Of a stretch of 64,000 nt of DNA, positions 25,709 through 33,508 are shown one piece after another (the stretch's first letter is position 1; each line of letters opens with the position of its first letter). The stretch spans positions 1 to 64,000 of the forward strand of contig NZ_JAGGPR010000003.1 of assembly GCF_018613695.1 (NCBI RefSeq). Direction: 5' to 3'. Source of the DNA: Arthrobacter sp. ISL-95. Its GTDB lineage: Bacteria; Actinomycetota; Actinomycetes; Actinomycetales; Micrococcaceae. The position numbers were made by a program, and so were the translations under genes. Under the pieces are notes generated by a model. It was not told the origin of the DNA and searched no databases. It saw nothing but the letters and a program-made list of their open reading frames with translations.

Positions 25709-26050
25709 TTACCAGGGGCCGTAGGGGCCGACGTTGCGGTTTCCGCCGCTGCCCGCTTCACGGACCGCCGGACGGACATCGGCAAGGTAGACGCATGCGG
25801 CGGTTACAGCAGCGATGCCGAACAACCCGAGGCCGTTGCCGCCCGTCAGGACGGTCAGGGCGCCGATCGCAAGCGCCACGCCGGTCAGTGCCAGCCAGAA
25901 CATCTTGGTGCGCTTGGAGGCCGCAACGAAGAGCGTCGGCTTATGGCGCAGGCAGTCCGCGAAGGCCCACAGTTCCAAGGCAAGAGCTACCAAGCCAAGG
26001 ATGAAGTAAACCCCGCTGGTAACGTAAGCGATCAAAATTTTTCCGTCCAC
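25709..26050 (-). CDS. DUF2516-like small membrane protein
   Basis: The 113-residue protein has three predicted membrane segments (about 8-30, 48-66 and 72-92) and matches what I recall of the actinobacterial DUF2516 family, including LELWAFADCLRHKP. Function unknown. GTG at 26050 lies nine bases after the stop of the MetB-like gene on the same strand, so the two are probably cotranscribed. Confidence 0.78.
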   Translation of the reverse strand: MDGKILIAYVTSGVYFILGLVALALELWAFADCLRHKPTLFVAASKRTKMFWLALTGVALAIGALTVLTGGNGLGLFGIAAVTAACVYLADVRPAVREAGSGGNRNVGPYGPW

Positions 26051-26059
26051 GCCTTTAGC

Positions 26060-27244
26060 CTAGCTGTCCAGCGACTTTAGCGCTTGGTCAAGGTCGGACC
26101 AGAGGTCTTCCACGTTCTCGATCCCGACGCTCAACCGGACCAGGTTCTCCGGAACGCTGAGCGGCTCGGCCGTGTGCCGGCGTCGGCGTTCAATCAGGGA
26201 CTCCACCCCGCCAAGGGATGTTGCAGGCAGCCAAAGCTGCAAAGCGCGGACCAGTTCGTCCGCGGCGTCGGCACCGCTGCGGTGTTCGTCTCCGGAAACC
26301 TGGATGCAGAGGATGGACCCAAAGCCCTTCATCTGTACCTTGGCGCGCTCGTGCCCGGGATCGCTGGGGAGGCCCGGGTAGCGGATGGTTTCCACGCGGG
26401 GGTGGGTGCTGAGGCGTTCGGCCAGCGTCGCAGCTGAGGCCTGCGAGCGCTCAATCCGTAGCGCAAGTGTGCGGAGTCCGCGCAGAGCCAGCCAGGCCTC
26501 GAACGGTCCGGCGATGCCACCGTGGATGATGCGGTGATGCAGGAGCGTAGCGCGCAGTTCCGGGTTGGATGTGACGAGGGCGCCGAGGACCACGTCCGAA
26601 TGCCCGGCCAGGTACTTGGTCACCGAGTGAAGTACGACGTCGGACCCCAGGCTGAGGGGCTGCTGCACCAGGGGGGTGGAGAAAGTATTGTCCGTGACCA
26701 CGATTGCGCCCACTGCGTGAGCGGCTTCGGTCAAGGCCCGCACGTCAGCGATGCCGAGCATGGGGTTGGTGGGGCTTTCGAGCCAGAGCAGGTCTGCCTT
26801 CTTGCCGTTCCCGGGATCGATGAGGGCTTTCACAGCGTCCGTGTCCGTGATGTCCACGGTGCGCAGTTCCAGGAAGCCCTTCTCCGCGAGTTCAGTGGCC
26901 ATGACCAGGGACCCTGCGTAACTGTGTGAGGGCATCACCACCACACCGCCGGCGGGAACCAGGGACAACGCTGAGCTGACTGCTGCCAGGCCGGAGGCGT
27001 AGAGCAGGCCGGGTAGCGTGGCGCCTTCAAGTTTGGCCAGCGCGTCTTCGAAGGGATCCCAGGTGGGGTTGGCGTACCGCCCGTAACCGCGATCTCCCTC
27101 GCCTAATGAGCCTGTTCCGAAGTATGTGGAGGACAGGACGATGGGCGGGTTTACGGGCTCGTCGTGGGCGCGGTCGGGGCGGCCGGCTGCAACTACAACG
27201 GTTTCCGGAGACAAATCGGCGGCGTGCTGATCGGAGAGGCTCAT
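26060..27244 (-). CDS. trans-sulfuration enzyme, cystathionine gamma-synthase-like
   Basis: A 394-residue pyridoxal-phosphate enzyme of the Cys/Met metabolism family. The cofactor lysine lies in LHSVTKYLAGHSDVV. YGRYANPT, GLAAVSSALSLVPAGG, DNTFSTPL and SLGGVESLIERRRRHT agree with cystathionine gamma-synthase or gamma-lyase. The exact reaction cannot be told from sequence alone. ATG at 27244; a much longer in-frame extension to 27610 would overlap tmk and is rejected. Divergent from tmk across about 70 bases. Confidence 0.88.
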   Translation of the reverse strand: MSLSDQHAADLSPETVVVAAGRPDRAHDEPVNPPIVLSSTYFGTGSLGEGDRGYGRYANPTWDPFEDALAKLEGATLPGLLYASGLAAVSSALSLVPAGGVVVMPSHSYAGSLVMATELAEKGFLELRTVDITDTDAVKALIDPGNGKKADLLWLESPTNPMLGIADVRALTEAAHAVGAIVVTDNTFSTPLVQQPLSLGSDVVLHSVTKYLAGHSDVVLGALVTSNPELRATLLHHRIIHGGIAGPFEAWLALRGLRTLALRIERSQASAATLAERLSTHPRVETIRYPGLPSDPGHERAKVQMKGFGSILCIQVSGDEHRSGADAADELVRALQLWLPATSLGGVESLIERRRRHTAEPLSVPENLVRLSVGIENVEDLWSDLDQALKSLDS

Positions 27245-27317
27245 GGTTTCAGCGTAGTCGCGGGCAATGCTGTGGATAAAAGCCGTCTCGTATGCCGGTG
27301 ATCGGTAGGCTAGTCCA

Positions 27318-28007
27318 GTGAGTATTAAGAGCCCAGGCCTTTTCATCGCCTTCGAAGGCGGGGACGGAGCGGGCAAGTCCACCCAGGCCGCCCGGCTCTC
27401 TGACGCCCTTGAGTCGCGGGGGCTCTCCGTGTTGCGCACCCGTGAACCCGGTGGCACCCCCATTGGTGAGAAGTTGCGTTCTCTGGTCCTGGACCACGGA
27501 CACGGCATTATCGATCCCCGGACGGAAGCCCTCATGTTCGCGGCGGCCCGCGCTGCCCATGCCAGCCAGGTGATTCGTCCTGCGCTTTCTGATGGAACCG
27601 TGGTCATCACGGACCGCTACATCGATTCCTCCGTCGCCTATCAGGGTGCCGGGCGCGGCCTCGGCGCTGAGGGCGTTTTGTCGCTTAACGAGTGGGCCAC
27701 CGAAGGCCTCCATCCGGACCTGACGGTACTGCTCGACGTCGAACCCTCCGATGGTCGCCAGCGCCGAACCGTCGGGGACGCCACCGAGGACAGGCTGGAG
27801 TCCGAGCCGGACGATTTCCATTCCGCTATCCGGCACGCCTTTCTGGACCTCGCAGCGGCTGCACCTTCCAGCTATCTGGTGCTGCCCGCCAGCGCCGATA
27901 TTGAGACCTTGGCGGGCAGGATCCTGGAGCGCGTGGAGTCGCTGCTCCTTTCCCACGGCGCGGCTGCGTCCCCACAGGGCGAAACTGTTTCGGGCGAGCG
28001 CTCGTGA
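27318..28007 (+). CDS. tmk: thymidylate kinase
   Basis: This 229-residue kinase phosphorylates dTMP to dTDP. The P-loop is FEGGDGAGKSTQAARL, the DRY-type motif is VVITDRYIDSSVAYQGAGR, and LLDVEPSDGRQRR follows. Start is GTG at 27318. Its stop overlaps the next start (GTGA), so it is coupled to holB, a common pair. The last 20 residues are Ala/Ser-rich and probably disordered. Confidence 0.95.
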   Translation: MSIKSPGLFIAFEGGDGAGKSTQAARLSDALESRGLSVLRTREPGGTPIGEKLRSLVLDHGHGIIDPRTEALMFAAARAAHASQVIRPALSDGTVVITDRYIDSSVAYQGAGRGLGAEGVLSLNEWATEGLHPDLTVLLDVEPSDGRQRRTVGDATEDRLESEPDDFHSAIRHAFLDLAAAAPSSYLVLPASADIETLAGRILERVESLLLSHGAAASPQGETVSGERS

Positions 28008-29155
28008 GCGTTTGGGACGACCTCCAAGGGCAGGCTCCTGTGGTCGCCCAGCTTAAGCAGGCAGCGCAGGGCGATACCGGCCTTACGCATGCCTGGCTCT
28101 TCACCGGGCCGCCGGGATCCGGCCGTTCAAACGCAGCCAAGGCTTTCGCCGCAGCCTTGAACTGCGAGCAGGACGACGTCACCATGCGCGGCTGCGGCCA
28201 GTGCGCGGCCTGCCACACCATCCTGGGTGAGACCCACTCGGATGTGACGTTTGTGCGGACCGAGAAGGTCACCATCACCATTGATGAAGCCCGCGAACTC
28301 GTCTCCAAGGCAGGTGATCGGCCGGCCACGGGAAGGTGGCGGATCATTGTGGTGGAGGACGCCGACCGTATGGCCGAGCGCACCACCAACGTCCTGCTGA
28401 AGGCCATTGAGGAACCCACACCCAGGACCATCTGGATGCTGTGTGCCCCCTCCCCTGCCGACGTCCTGGTCACCATCCGTTCCCGGTGCCGCCCGGTGAG
28501 CCTACGGCTTCCGCCGGCCTCCGACGTCGCTGATCTTTTGGTGAGGCGCGACGGCGTCGAACGCCAACTCGCGGACCGTGCTGCTCGTGCGGCACAAAGC
28601 CACATAGGGATCGCACGCCGGTTGGCCCGCGACGCCGATGCACGGCAGCGCCGGATGGATACCGTGCGAATACCGCTTGGTCTTCGAGGCGTCACTGCGG
28701 CAGTAATGATGGCCGAAAAGTTGGTCAAAATTGCCACCGAGGAAGCCAACAGCTCCAACGACGAACGCGACGCCGCAGAGAAGATCGCACTGCTGGCGAG
28801 CTTGGGCGCTCCCGAATCCGGCACTCTCCCGCCCTCCATGCGCAGCCAGGTCAGGCAGCTTGAGGACGACCAGAAACGGCGCGCCAAGCGCTCCATCACT
28901 GACTCGTTGGACCGCACGCTGACAGATCTGTTGTCCTTTTACCGGGACGTCCTGATCATCCAGTTGGGGAACGCGGTGGAACTGGTCAACGTTGAACTCA
29001 AGAGCGAACTGGAAGAATACGCGGGCCATTCGACGCCGGAAACCACCCTGGCCCGAATGGACGCCATCAACAAAGCCCGTGTCCGAATTACCACCACCAA
29101 TGTGGCGCCGCTGTTGGCGGTCGAATCCATGGCCACGAGCCTCATCCAGCAATAG
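28004..29155 (+). CDS. holB: DNA polymerase III delta' subunit
   Basis: A 383-residue clamp-loader subunit. It has the AAA+ core beginning VWDDLQGQAPVVAQLKQAA. The P-loop GPPGSGRSNAA has Arg where active ATPases have Lys, as expected for delta', which does not hydrolyse ATP. Four cysteines in LNCEQ and GCGQCAACHT form the zinc site. VEDADRMAERTTNVLLKAIEEP and IRSRCRPV follow. GTG at 28004 overlaps the tmk stop. Confidence 0.92.
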   Translation: MSVWDDLQGQAPVVAQLKQAAQGDTGLTHAWLFTGPPGSGRSNAAKAFAAALNCEQDDVTMRGCGQCAACHTILGETHSDVTFVRTEKVTITIDEARELVSKAGDRPATGRWRIIVVEDADRMAERTTNVLLKAIEEPTPRTIWMLCAPSPADVLVTIRSRCRPVSLRLPPASDVADLLVRRDGVERQLADRAARAAQSHIGIARRLARDADARQRRMDTVRIPLGLRGVTAAVMMAEKLVKIATEEANSSNDERDAAEKIALLASLGAPESGTLPPSMRSQVRQLEDDQKRRAKRSITDSLDRTLTDLLSFYRDVLIIQLGNAVELVNVELKSELEEYAGHSTPETTLARMDAINKARVRITTTNVAPLLAVESMATSLIQQ

Positions 29156-29163
29156 GAGAATGC

Positions 29164-30801
29164 ATGAAGTCCGCACCCCGCCGGTCCGCCGGTACCCCTT
29201 CAAGGGACCGGTCTGCCCAGATTGATGCGGGTGGTGGTTCGGCGAGCCGGGGTGCTGCAGGGCGCAGGCCCGGCCGCGGGTTCGCGGCGATATGCGTTGC
29301 GCTTGCTTCCATGTTGGTACTGAGCGCGTGCACTGTTCCGTTCCTGCCGCCTCCCACAGCCCAGCCGTCCACCAGCACCGTGGATCCGTCCATCGCGGCC
29401 TCAGCACCTGAGGGCCTGGAGAAGTACTACTCGCAGTCCGTTGAGTGGAGCTCGTGCGAGGACGGCTTCCACTGCGGCAAGGTCCAAGTGCCCAAGGACT
29501 ATGCCAATCCGGCATCAGGGGACATCACACTTTCTGTCATCAAGTTACCCAGCACCGGCAATAAGCAAGGGTCCATACTGGTAAACCCCGGCGGACCAGG
29601 TGGTTCCGGTGTGGATTTCGTCAAGGACGCCGGCAACACCCACTTCACCGAGAAGCTGCGCGCCAACTACGATGTTGTCGGTTTTGATCCCAGGGGTGTG
29701 GGCCGTTCCGCTCCGGTAACCTGCATGACCGACGCAGAACGTGATGCTGCCCGCGAAAAAGTGTTCCGCAAGAACACTGACGAAGGACTGGCCGCCGCGT
29801 TTGCCTTCAACAAATCATTGGCTGAGCAGTGCGCCCAGCAAACCGGTGATGTTCTGGGACATATAGATACCGTGAGCGCCGCCAAGGACCTGGACGTCCT
29901 GCGTGCGGTGTCGAATGATGCCAAGCTCAATTACTTGGGTTTCTCCTACGGAACATTCCTGGGTTCCACCTACGCGTCGCTCTTCCCGGACAAAGTGGGC
30001 CGGGTGGTCCTGGACGGCGCCGTGGATCCTGCTATCAGCAACGAAGAACTGACAGCGGGCCAAGCGGTCGCGTTCGAAAAGGCCTTGCGCACCTACGTGG
30101 CCAGCTGCCAACGGCAGCAACAATGCCCCCTGAGCGGCTCCGCGGATAACGGTGTTCAGGAAATCCGGGAACTCATCACCGCCGTGGACCAGAACCCCCA
30201 GACCGCCAAGGACGGCAGGTTGGTTACTGCCAACGACTTCGTCAACGGCCTCATTCTGCCCCTCTACAACGACCAAAGCTGGCCGGCCCTGACCCAGGCG
30301 CTGGACAGCGCCTTCTCCGGTGACGTTTCGCAGATGATGCGGTTGGCCGATCTTGGCGCCGACCGTGAGCCTAACGGCACCTACAGCTCCAACTCAGCTT
30401 TCGCATTCCAGGCCATCAACTGCCTGGACTACCCGGTGGTCACAGACGCAGCAGCCATGAGAGCCGAGGAAGTCCGGCTCATGCAGGAATCCCCCACGTT
30501 CGGCGCGTTCTTTGCCTACGGCGGCGTCAACTGCAAGGACTGGCCCTACCCCAGCACCCGTACCCCGGCACCGGTGGAATACAACGGATCGGCACCCATT
30601 GTGGTGGTAGGAACCACGGGCGACCCCGCAACTCCCCTCGAGTGGTCCCAGTCGCTGCGCAAGCAGCTGGGGAACGCCTCCCTCCTCACGTGGGAAGGTG
30701 AAGGGCACACAGCCTACGGCCGCGCGAACTCCTGCGTCAGCACCGCCGTCGACGACTACTTTGTTGATGGCAAACTGCCGCAGGACGGCCTCAAATGCTA
30801 G
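29164..30801 (+). CDS. secreted alpha/beta hydrolase, TAP-like peptidase lipoprotein
   Basis: The 545-residue protein has a basic leader and membrane segment ending in lipobox LSAC (about 55), so it should be an exported lipoprotein. The alpha/beta hydrolase fold shows the oxyanion strand VNPGGPGGSGVDF, the nucleophile elbow GFSYGTFLGS, the Asp region GTTGDPATPLEWS and the His region EGEGHTAYGR. The C-terminal part matches TAP-like domains of Streptomyces tripeptidyl aminopeptidases. It probably trims peptides outside the cell. ATG at 29164 follows AGGAGA. Confidence 0.9.
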   Translation: MKSAPRRSAGTPSRDRSAQIDAGGGSASRGAAGRRPGRGFAAICVALASMLVLSACTVPFLPPPTAQPSTSTVDPSIAASAPEGLEKYYSQSVEWSSCEDGFHCGKVQVPKDYANPASGDITLSVIKLPSTGNKQGSILVNPGGPGGSGVDFVKDAGNTHFTEKLRANYDVVGFDPRGVGRSAPVTCMTDAERDAAREKVFRKNTDEGLAAAFAFNKSLAEQCAQQTGDVLGHIDTVSAAKDLDVLRAVSNDAKLNYLGFSYGTFLGSTYASLFPDKVGRVVLDGAVDPAISNEELTAGQAVAFEKALRTYVASCQRQQQCPLSGSADNGVQEIRELITAVDQNPQTAKDGRLVTANDFVNGLILPLYNDQSWPALTQALDSAFSGDVSQMMRLADLGADREPNGTYSSNSAFAFQAINCLDYPVVTDAAAMRAEEVRLMQESPTFGAFFAYGGVNCKDWPYPSTRTPAPVEYNGSAPIVVVGTTGDPATPLEWSQSLRKQLGNASLLTWEGEGHTAYGRANSCVSTAVDDYFVDGKLPQDGLKC

Positions 30802-31529
30802 AGGTGCCTGGCTTCGCGCTTCTCCACCAGAAGCGGGAGCTGCTTGATGGAATCCACGACGACGGTGGCTCCCGCCGCACGTAGCGTCGCCTCTGAATGG
30901 GAGCCGGTGAGGACACCGGCCACGAGGGAGGCTCCCGAGCGCACGCCAGACAGCATGTCCGAACTGGTGTCGCCCACTACTGCTACTTCCCGCACGTCGT
31001 CGAGGTCCAGGGCGAGCACCGCCGTCAGGATCATGTCCGGGTAAGGCCGTCCCCGTCCGGCATCGGACGGGCACAGGCTGAGGTCCGCCAGCCCCATCCA
31101 CCCGAGCGATTCCAGCACCATGTTCTGGGTGTGGCGGCCGAACCCTGTGGCCAGGCAAATCTGCATGCCTGACTCACGCATCCACAGGATGGCCTCCTCC
31201 GCCCCGTGAATGGAGCGGACACCGCCGTCCTCAATGAGCTCGTCATAGGTGTCTTCGAAAACCTTGTTGGCGCTTTCGGCCACGGCAGGGTCCTCGAAAA
31301 GGTGGCTGAAGACAGTCATTTTTGAGAAACCCATGGTGTCCCTCGCATAGCCGAGCATGCCCTCAAACTGAGTGCTTCCCGGTTCAATCCCATGATCCAC
31401 AAGCGCACGGGACATGGCCCGCTCGGTACGGCCGTCATCAGTAATGGTTGTGCCCACCATGTCCACCACTGCGAGCCTCAGACGGTTCGGCGTGTGTGTG
31501 GCGGCCTTGGTTAGTGCGTCCTCCGTCAT
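30798..31529 (-). CDS. HAD hydrolase, phosphonatase-like
   Basis: A 243-residue HAD-superfamily protein. Motif I VDMVGTTI, motif II in CLATGFGRHT, motif III Lys/Arg region GRGRPYPDMI and motif IV VVGDTSSDMLSGVRSG are visible. Having D-x-V-G-T rather than D-x-D-x-T is typical of the phosphonoacetaldehyde hydrolase branch, so a phosphonate or phosphoester substrate is likely. No phn genes are nearby. ATG at 31529 has AAGGAG. It ends with a four-base convergent overlap with the peptidase gene. Confidence 0.82.
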   Translation of the reverse strand: MTEDALTKAATHTPNRLRLAVVDMVGTTITDDGRTERAMSRALVDHGIEPGSTQFEGMLGYARDTMGFSKMTVFSHLFEDPAVAESANKVFEDTYDELIEDGGVRSIHGAEEAILWMRESGMQICLATGFGRHTQNMVLESLGWMGLADLSLCPSDAGRGRPYPDMILTAVLALDLDDVREVAVVGDTSSDMLSGVRSGASLVAGVLTGSHSEATLRAAGATVVVDSIKQLPLLVEKREARHL

Positions 31530-31672
31530 GGAGCGGCTCCTTCAGCTTGTATGTTTGGCGGGTGTGCCCCGCCACAGTTGATTCCCCAGCTTCCGGCTAC
31601 CGGAAAACCACCGCCTGAACCTGGTCCGACGCGTGGATGAACATCCCCGCAACGGCCGCCGCCGCCGTCGTT

Positions 31673-31702
31673 TTGACCCGGGTGCGGTGCCTCTATTACA
31701 GT
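31673..31702 (+). promoter_or_regulatory. promoter of tRNA-Thr
   Basis: TTGACC at 31673-31678 and TACAGT at 31697-31702 are separated by 18 bases, about 44 bases before the tRNA gene. Confidence 0.55.
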
Positions 31703-31745
31703 TATGTCTTGCGTGATCGCCCGGGAGACCGGTGATGAACGCGGT

Positions 31746-31818
31746 GCTTCCTTAGCTCAGTCGGTAGAGCGTTTCACTCGTAATGAAAAGGTCATCAGTT
31801 CGATTCTGATAGGAAGCT
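31746..31818 (+). tRNA. tRNA-Thr (anticodon CGU)
   Basis: The 73-base cloverleaf closes with acceptor stem GCTTCCT/AGGAAGC, D arm GCTC-AGTCGGTA-GAGC, anticodon loop CTCGTAA with anticodon CGT, and T arm ATCAG-TTCGATT-CTGAT. No CCA is encoded. A strong terminator follows directly. Confidence 0.97.
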
Positions 31819-31823
31819 CAGAG

Positions 31824-31860
31824 AAAAGCCCCGCCGGCTCGTTGAACCGGCGGGGCTTTT
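31824..31860 (+). terminator. terminator after tRNA-Thr
   Basis: A perfect 14-bp stem AAAAGCCCCGCCGG/CCGGCGGGGCTTTT with a nine-base loop begins six bases after the tRNA; the stem's own TTTT serves as the T run. Confidence 0.92.
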
Positions 31861-31893
31861 CGTTTGCCAAGTCCGGGACGGAGCAGTCCGCGC

Positions 31894-32172
31894 ATGGCTG
31901 ATGATGGAAATATCGAACATTCCGACGCGCTGACACCGTTTTACCGGGCTGTTGATGCCACCTCGCTTGGACGTTCCATCGCCGGGGCGCGCAAAGAGGC
32001 AGCACTCACCCAGCACGATCTCGCCCTGAAACTGGGAGTCACCCGAGGAACCATCGTCCGCCTTGAAGCCGGCGGTGCAGTCTCCATGGTCGTGGCTATG
32101 CAAGCCATCAGGGCCGTGGGCCGCGACGTGGCCCTGGTGCCGCGCTTTTCGAAGCTTCAGGTGCGGCCATGA
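31894..32172 (+). CDS. HipB-like XRE-family antitoxin, orphan
   Basis: A 92-residue protein with an XRE helix-turn-helix: SLGRSIAGARKEAALTQHDL followed by ALKLGVTRGTIVRLEAGG, and a C-terminal strand VGRDVALVPRF like HipB. HipB binds operators in its own promoter and neutralises the kinase toxin HipA. The downstream frame overlaps its stop (ATGA) and starts like HipA but ends after 14 codons, so this antitoxin appears to have lost its toxin. ATG at 31894; it lies 33 bases after the tRNA-Thr terminator. Confidence 0.8.
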   Translation: MADDGNIEHSDALTPFYRAVDATSLGRSIAGARKEAALTQHDLALKLGVTRGTIVRLEAGGAVSMVVAMQAIRAVGRDVALVPRFSKLQVRP

Positions 32173-32213
32173 GCCCCCGCAAGACCCTTGATGTGTACCT
32201 GCGGACCTACTGA
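32169..32213 (+). pseudogene. remnant of hipA toxin gene
   Basis: The frame overlapping the antitoxin stop reads MSPRKTLDVYLRTY and then TGA. The first 11 residues match the way many HipA kinases begin (KxLDVYL), and the ATGA overlap is the standard hipB-hipA junction. The rest of a gene that is normally about 400 codons is missing; the next gene's stop codon lies 12 bases on. Confidence 0.6.
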
Positions 32214-32225
32214 ACGGCGGCACAG

Positions 32226-33452
32226 CTAGGCGGGTCCTGGCCCCGCAACACGAGTAGACGTCCCGCTCCTCTTGAGTGGCCATGGTCTCCACCCATCCGG
32301 GACCGCTTGGAGTCGCTCCTCAGCGGCGGCGAGTTGAGCGGGCGTGGCTCCCCAAGGACCCGAACCGCTGCGGCTGCCGGATCCGTCAGCAGCAGAGAGC
32401 GCGTATTCCGCCCACTTCTTCCGGCCCACGGGGTAGCGTTCGCCGTAACCGCCTGCTGCAACGCCAAGGACCAGCTCCTCCATGCGGGACGCTTCGCTCT
32501 CAGCGGTCTCGTCACAGGCGTCGCAGCCGCAAATGGGAAACGGGGAGTCGTGCAGCGCACCGGCATGGACCACCACGCCCTGGTAACCGGTCAACACGAA
32601 CGTCAGCGGAGCGGCAAACGGGTCCCGCGGTGTCAGACGCGCGACGTCGATTACCTCGCCGGTGTTCGTGGACACGTCCGCCGCGTGGGCCGGATCCCAG
32701 CTGACATCGACGTCGTACGCGCTCTCCAGGTACTCGATCAAAGCCCGGGCCACCTTGTGGAGCCCTTCGAATCGCCCAACATGGGTTTCAACGCTGTAGG
32801 AGTTCTCTGGTGGGCTATCTACACCCCATCGGTTCCCGTAATCGACCGCTTGGCCTTCAGCGTCGCGATACTCATGCGATGACAGCTCAGGCCGCACAAA
32901 AGGTTCAATCAACTGTCCCATGGGAACCGGCCGCAATTCGGGGAGCGCGGGACCGTCCGGCTCGTCAGCTGCCCACTCCATAAGGTGCGTAAGGAGGCCC
33001 GCCACCATCCCGTCGTCGGCCTCCCTCAGCCCGTCGACCAAGCGGTCCACCGTGATCATCATGCCGCGGGCTCCTACTTCGCGGGATCCGTCCGCCATCA
33101 CTGTCCAATGCGCTTCCGGGCGCATGGCCGCAATGACGTTCCCAACGAAAATGGTGGCGGCCTCGCTCAGCCCGGCGTCGCCAGAGATGGTGCCGATGTT
33201 GGAGCGAATGAATTCCAGCAACATGGCGACGTCGGAGGCAAGCTGGTCAGCGGGGACTACCCTACCTTCGCAGAACACCGCGAAGGGTGCGTACCCGGCG
33301 AGGTGCTTAACCGGAGCCTCTTCCACCGCCGCTGGCCTGTCTCGAGCAGTCCGTCGATACCGCGCAGTCCGTCGAGTCAGCACAGCTTTGCTCGAAAGCA
33401 GTGCTGGCAATCCTGATGCAGGCCCGCTAAAAACATCTTCAATTTCCCCCAT
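32226..33452 (-). CDS. unrecognised protein with CxCxxC motif (possibly DUF6226-like)
   Basis: The product is 408 residues. The first 50 residues are basic and look disordered. Residues of about 60-165 form one helical region containing LASDVAMLLEFIRSNIG, and residues of about 170-370 form a second part with WGVDSPPENSYSVETHVGRF and FPICGCDACDETAE. The second part reminds me of DUF6226, but I cannot confirm this. The CxCxxC could bind a metal. Transcribed toward the hipBA remnant. The start at ATG 33452 is tentative and an internal start would be possible. Confidence 0.65.
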   Translation of the reverse strand: MGEIEDVFSGPASGLPALLSSKAVLTRRTARYRRTARDRPAAVEEAPVKHLAGYAPFAVFCEGRVVPADQLASDVAMLLEFIRSNIGTISGDAGLSEAATIFVGNVIAAMRPEAHWTVMADGSREVGARGMMITVDRLVDGLREADDGMVAGLLTHLMEWAADEPDGPALPELRPVPMGQLIEPFVRPELSSHEYRDAEGQAVDYGNRWGVDSPPENSYSVETHVGRFEGLHKVARALIEYLESAYDVDVSWDPAHAADVSTNTGEVIDVARLTPRDPFAAPLTFVLTGYQGVVVHAGALHDSPFPICGCDACDETAESEASRMEELVLGVAAGGYGERYPVGRKKWAEYALSAADGSGSRSGSGPWGATPAQLAAAEERLQAVPDGWRPWPLKRSGTSTRVAGPGPA

Positions 33453-33508
33453 GAGCCCATCCTAGGTCGAGCCCGATTGTTTGGACCCTGGACTCGGGAC
33501 CAAGGGCG

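Noticed and set aside
26060..27610. Long N-terminal extension of the MetB-like enzyme
   Set aside because: The extra 122 residues overlap tmk and look like reverse translation of it; ATG 27244 gives the normal family length.
28004..29155. Loss of function in holB because the P-loop Lys is Arg
   Set aside because: Delta' subunits commonly lack a working ATPase site, so this is normal for the family.
31746..33452. Integrative element at tRNA-Thr with attachment sites
   Set aside because: No integrase and no direct repeat of the tRNA 3' end was found in the window; only the hipBA remnant hints at past insertion.
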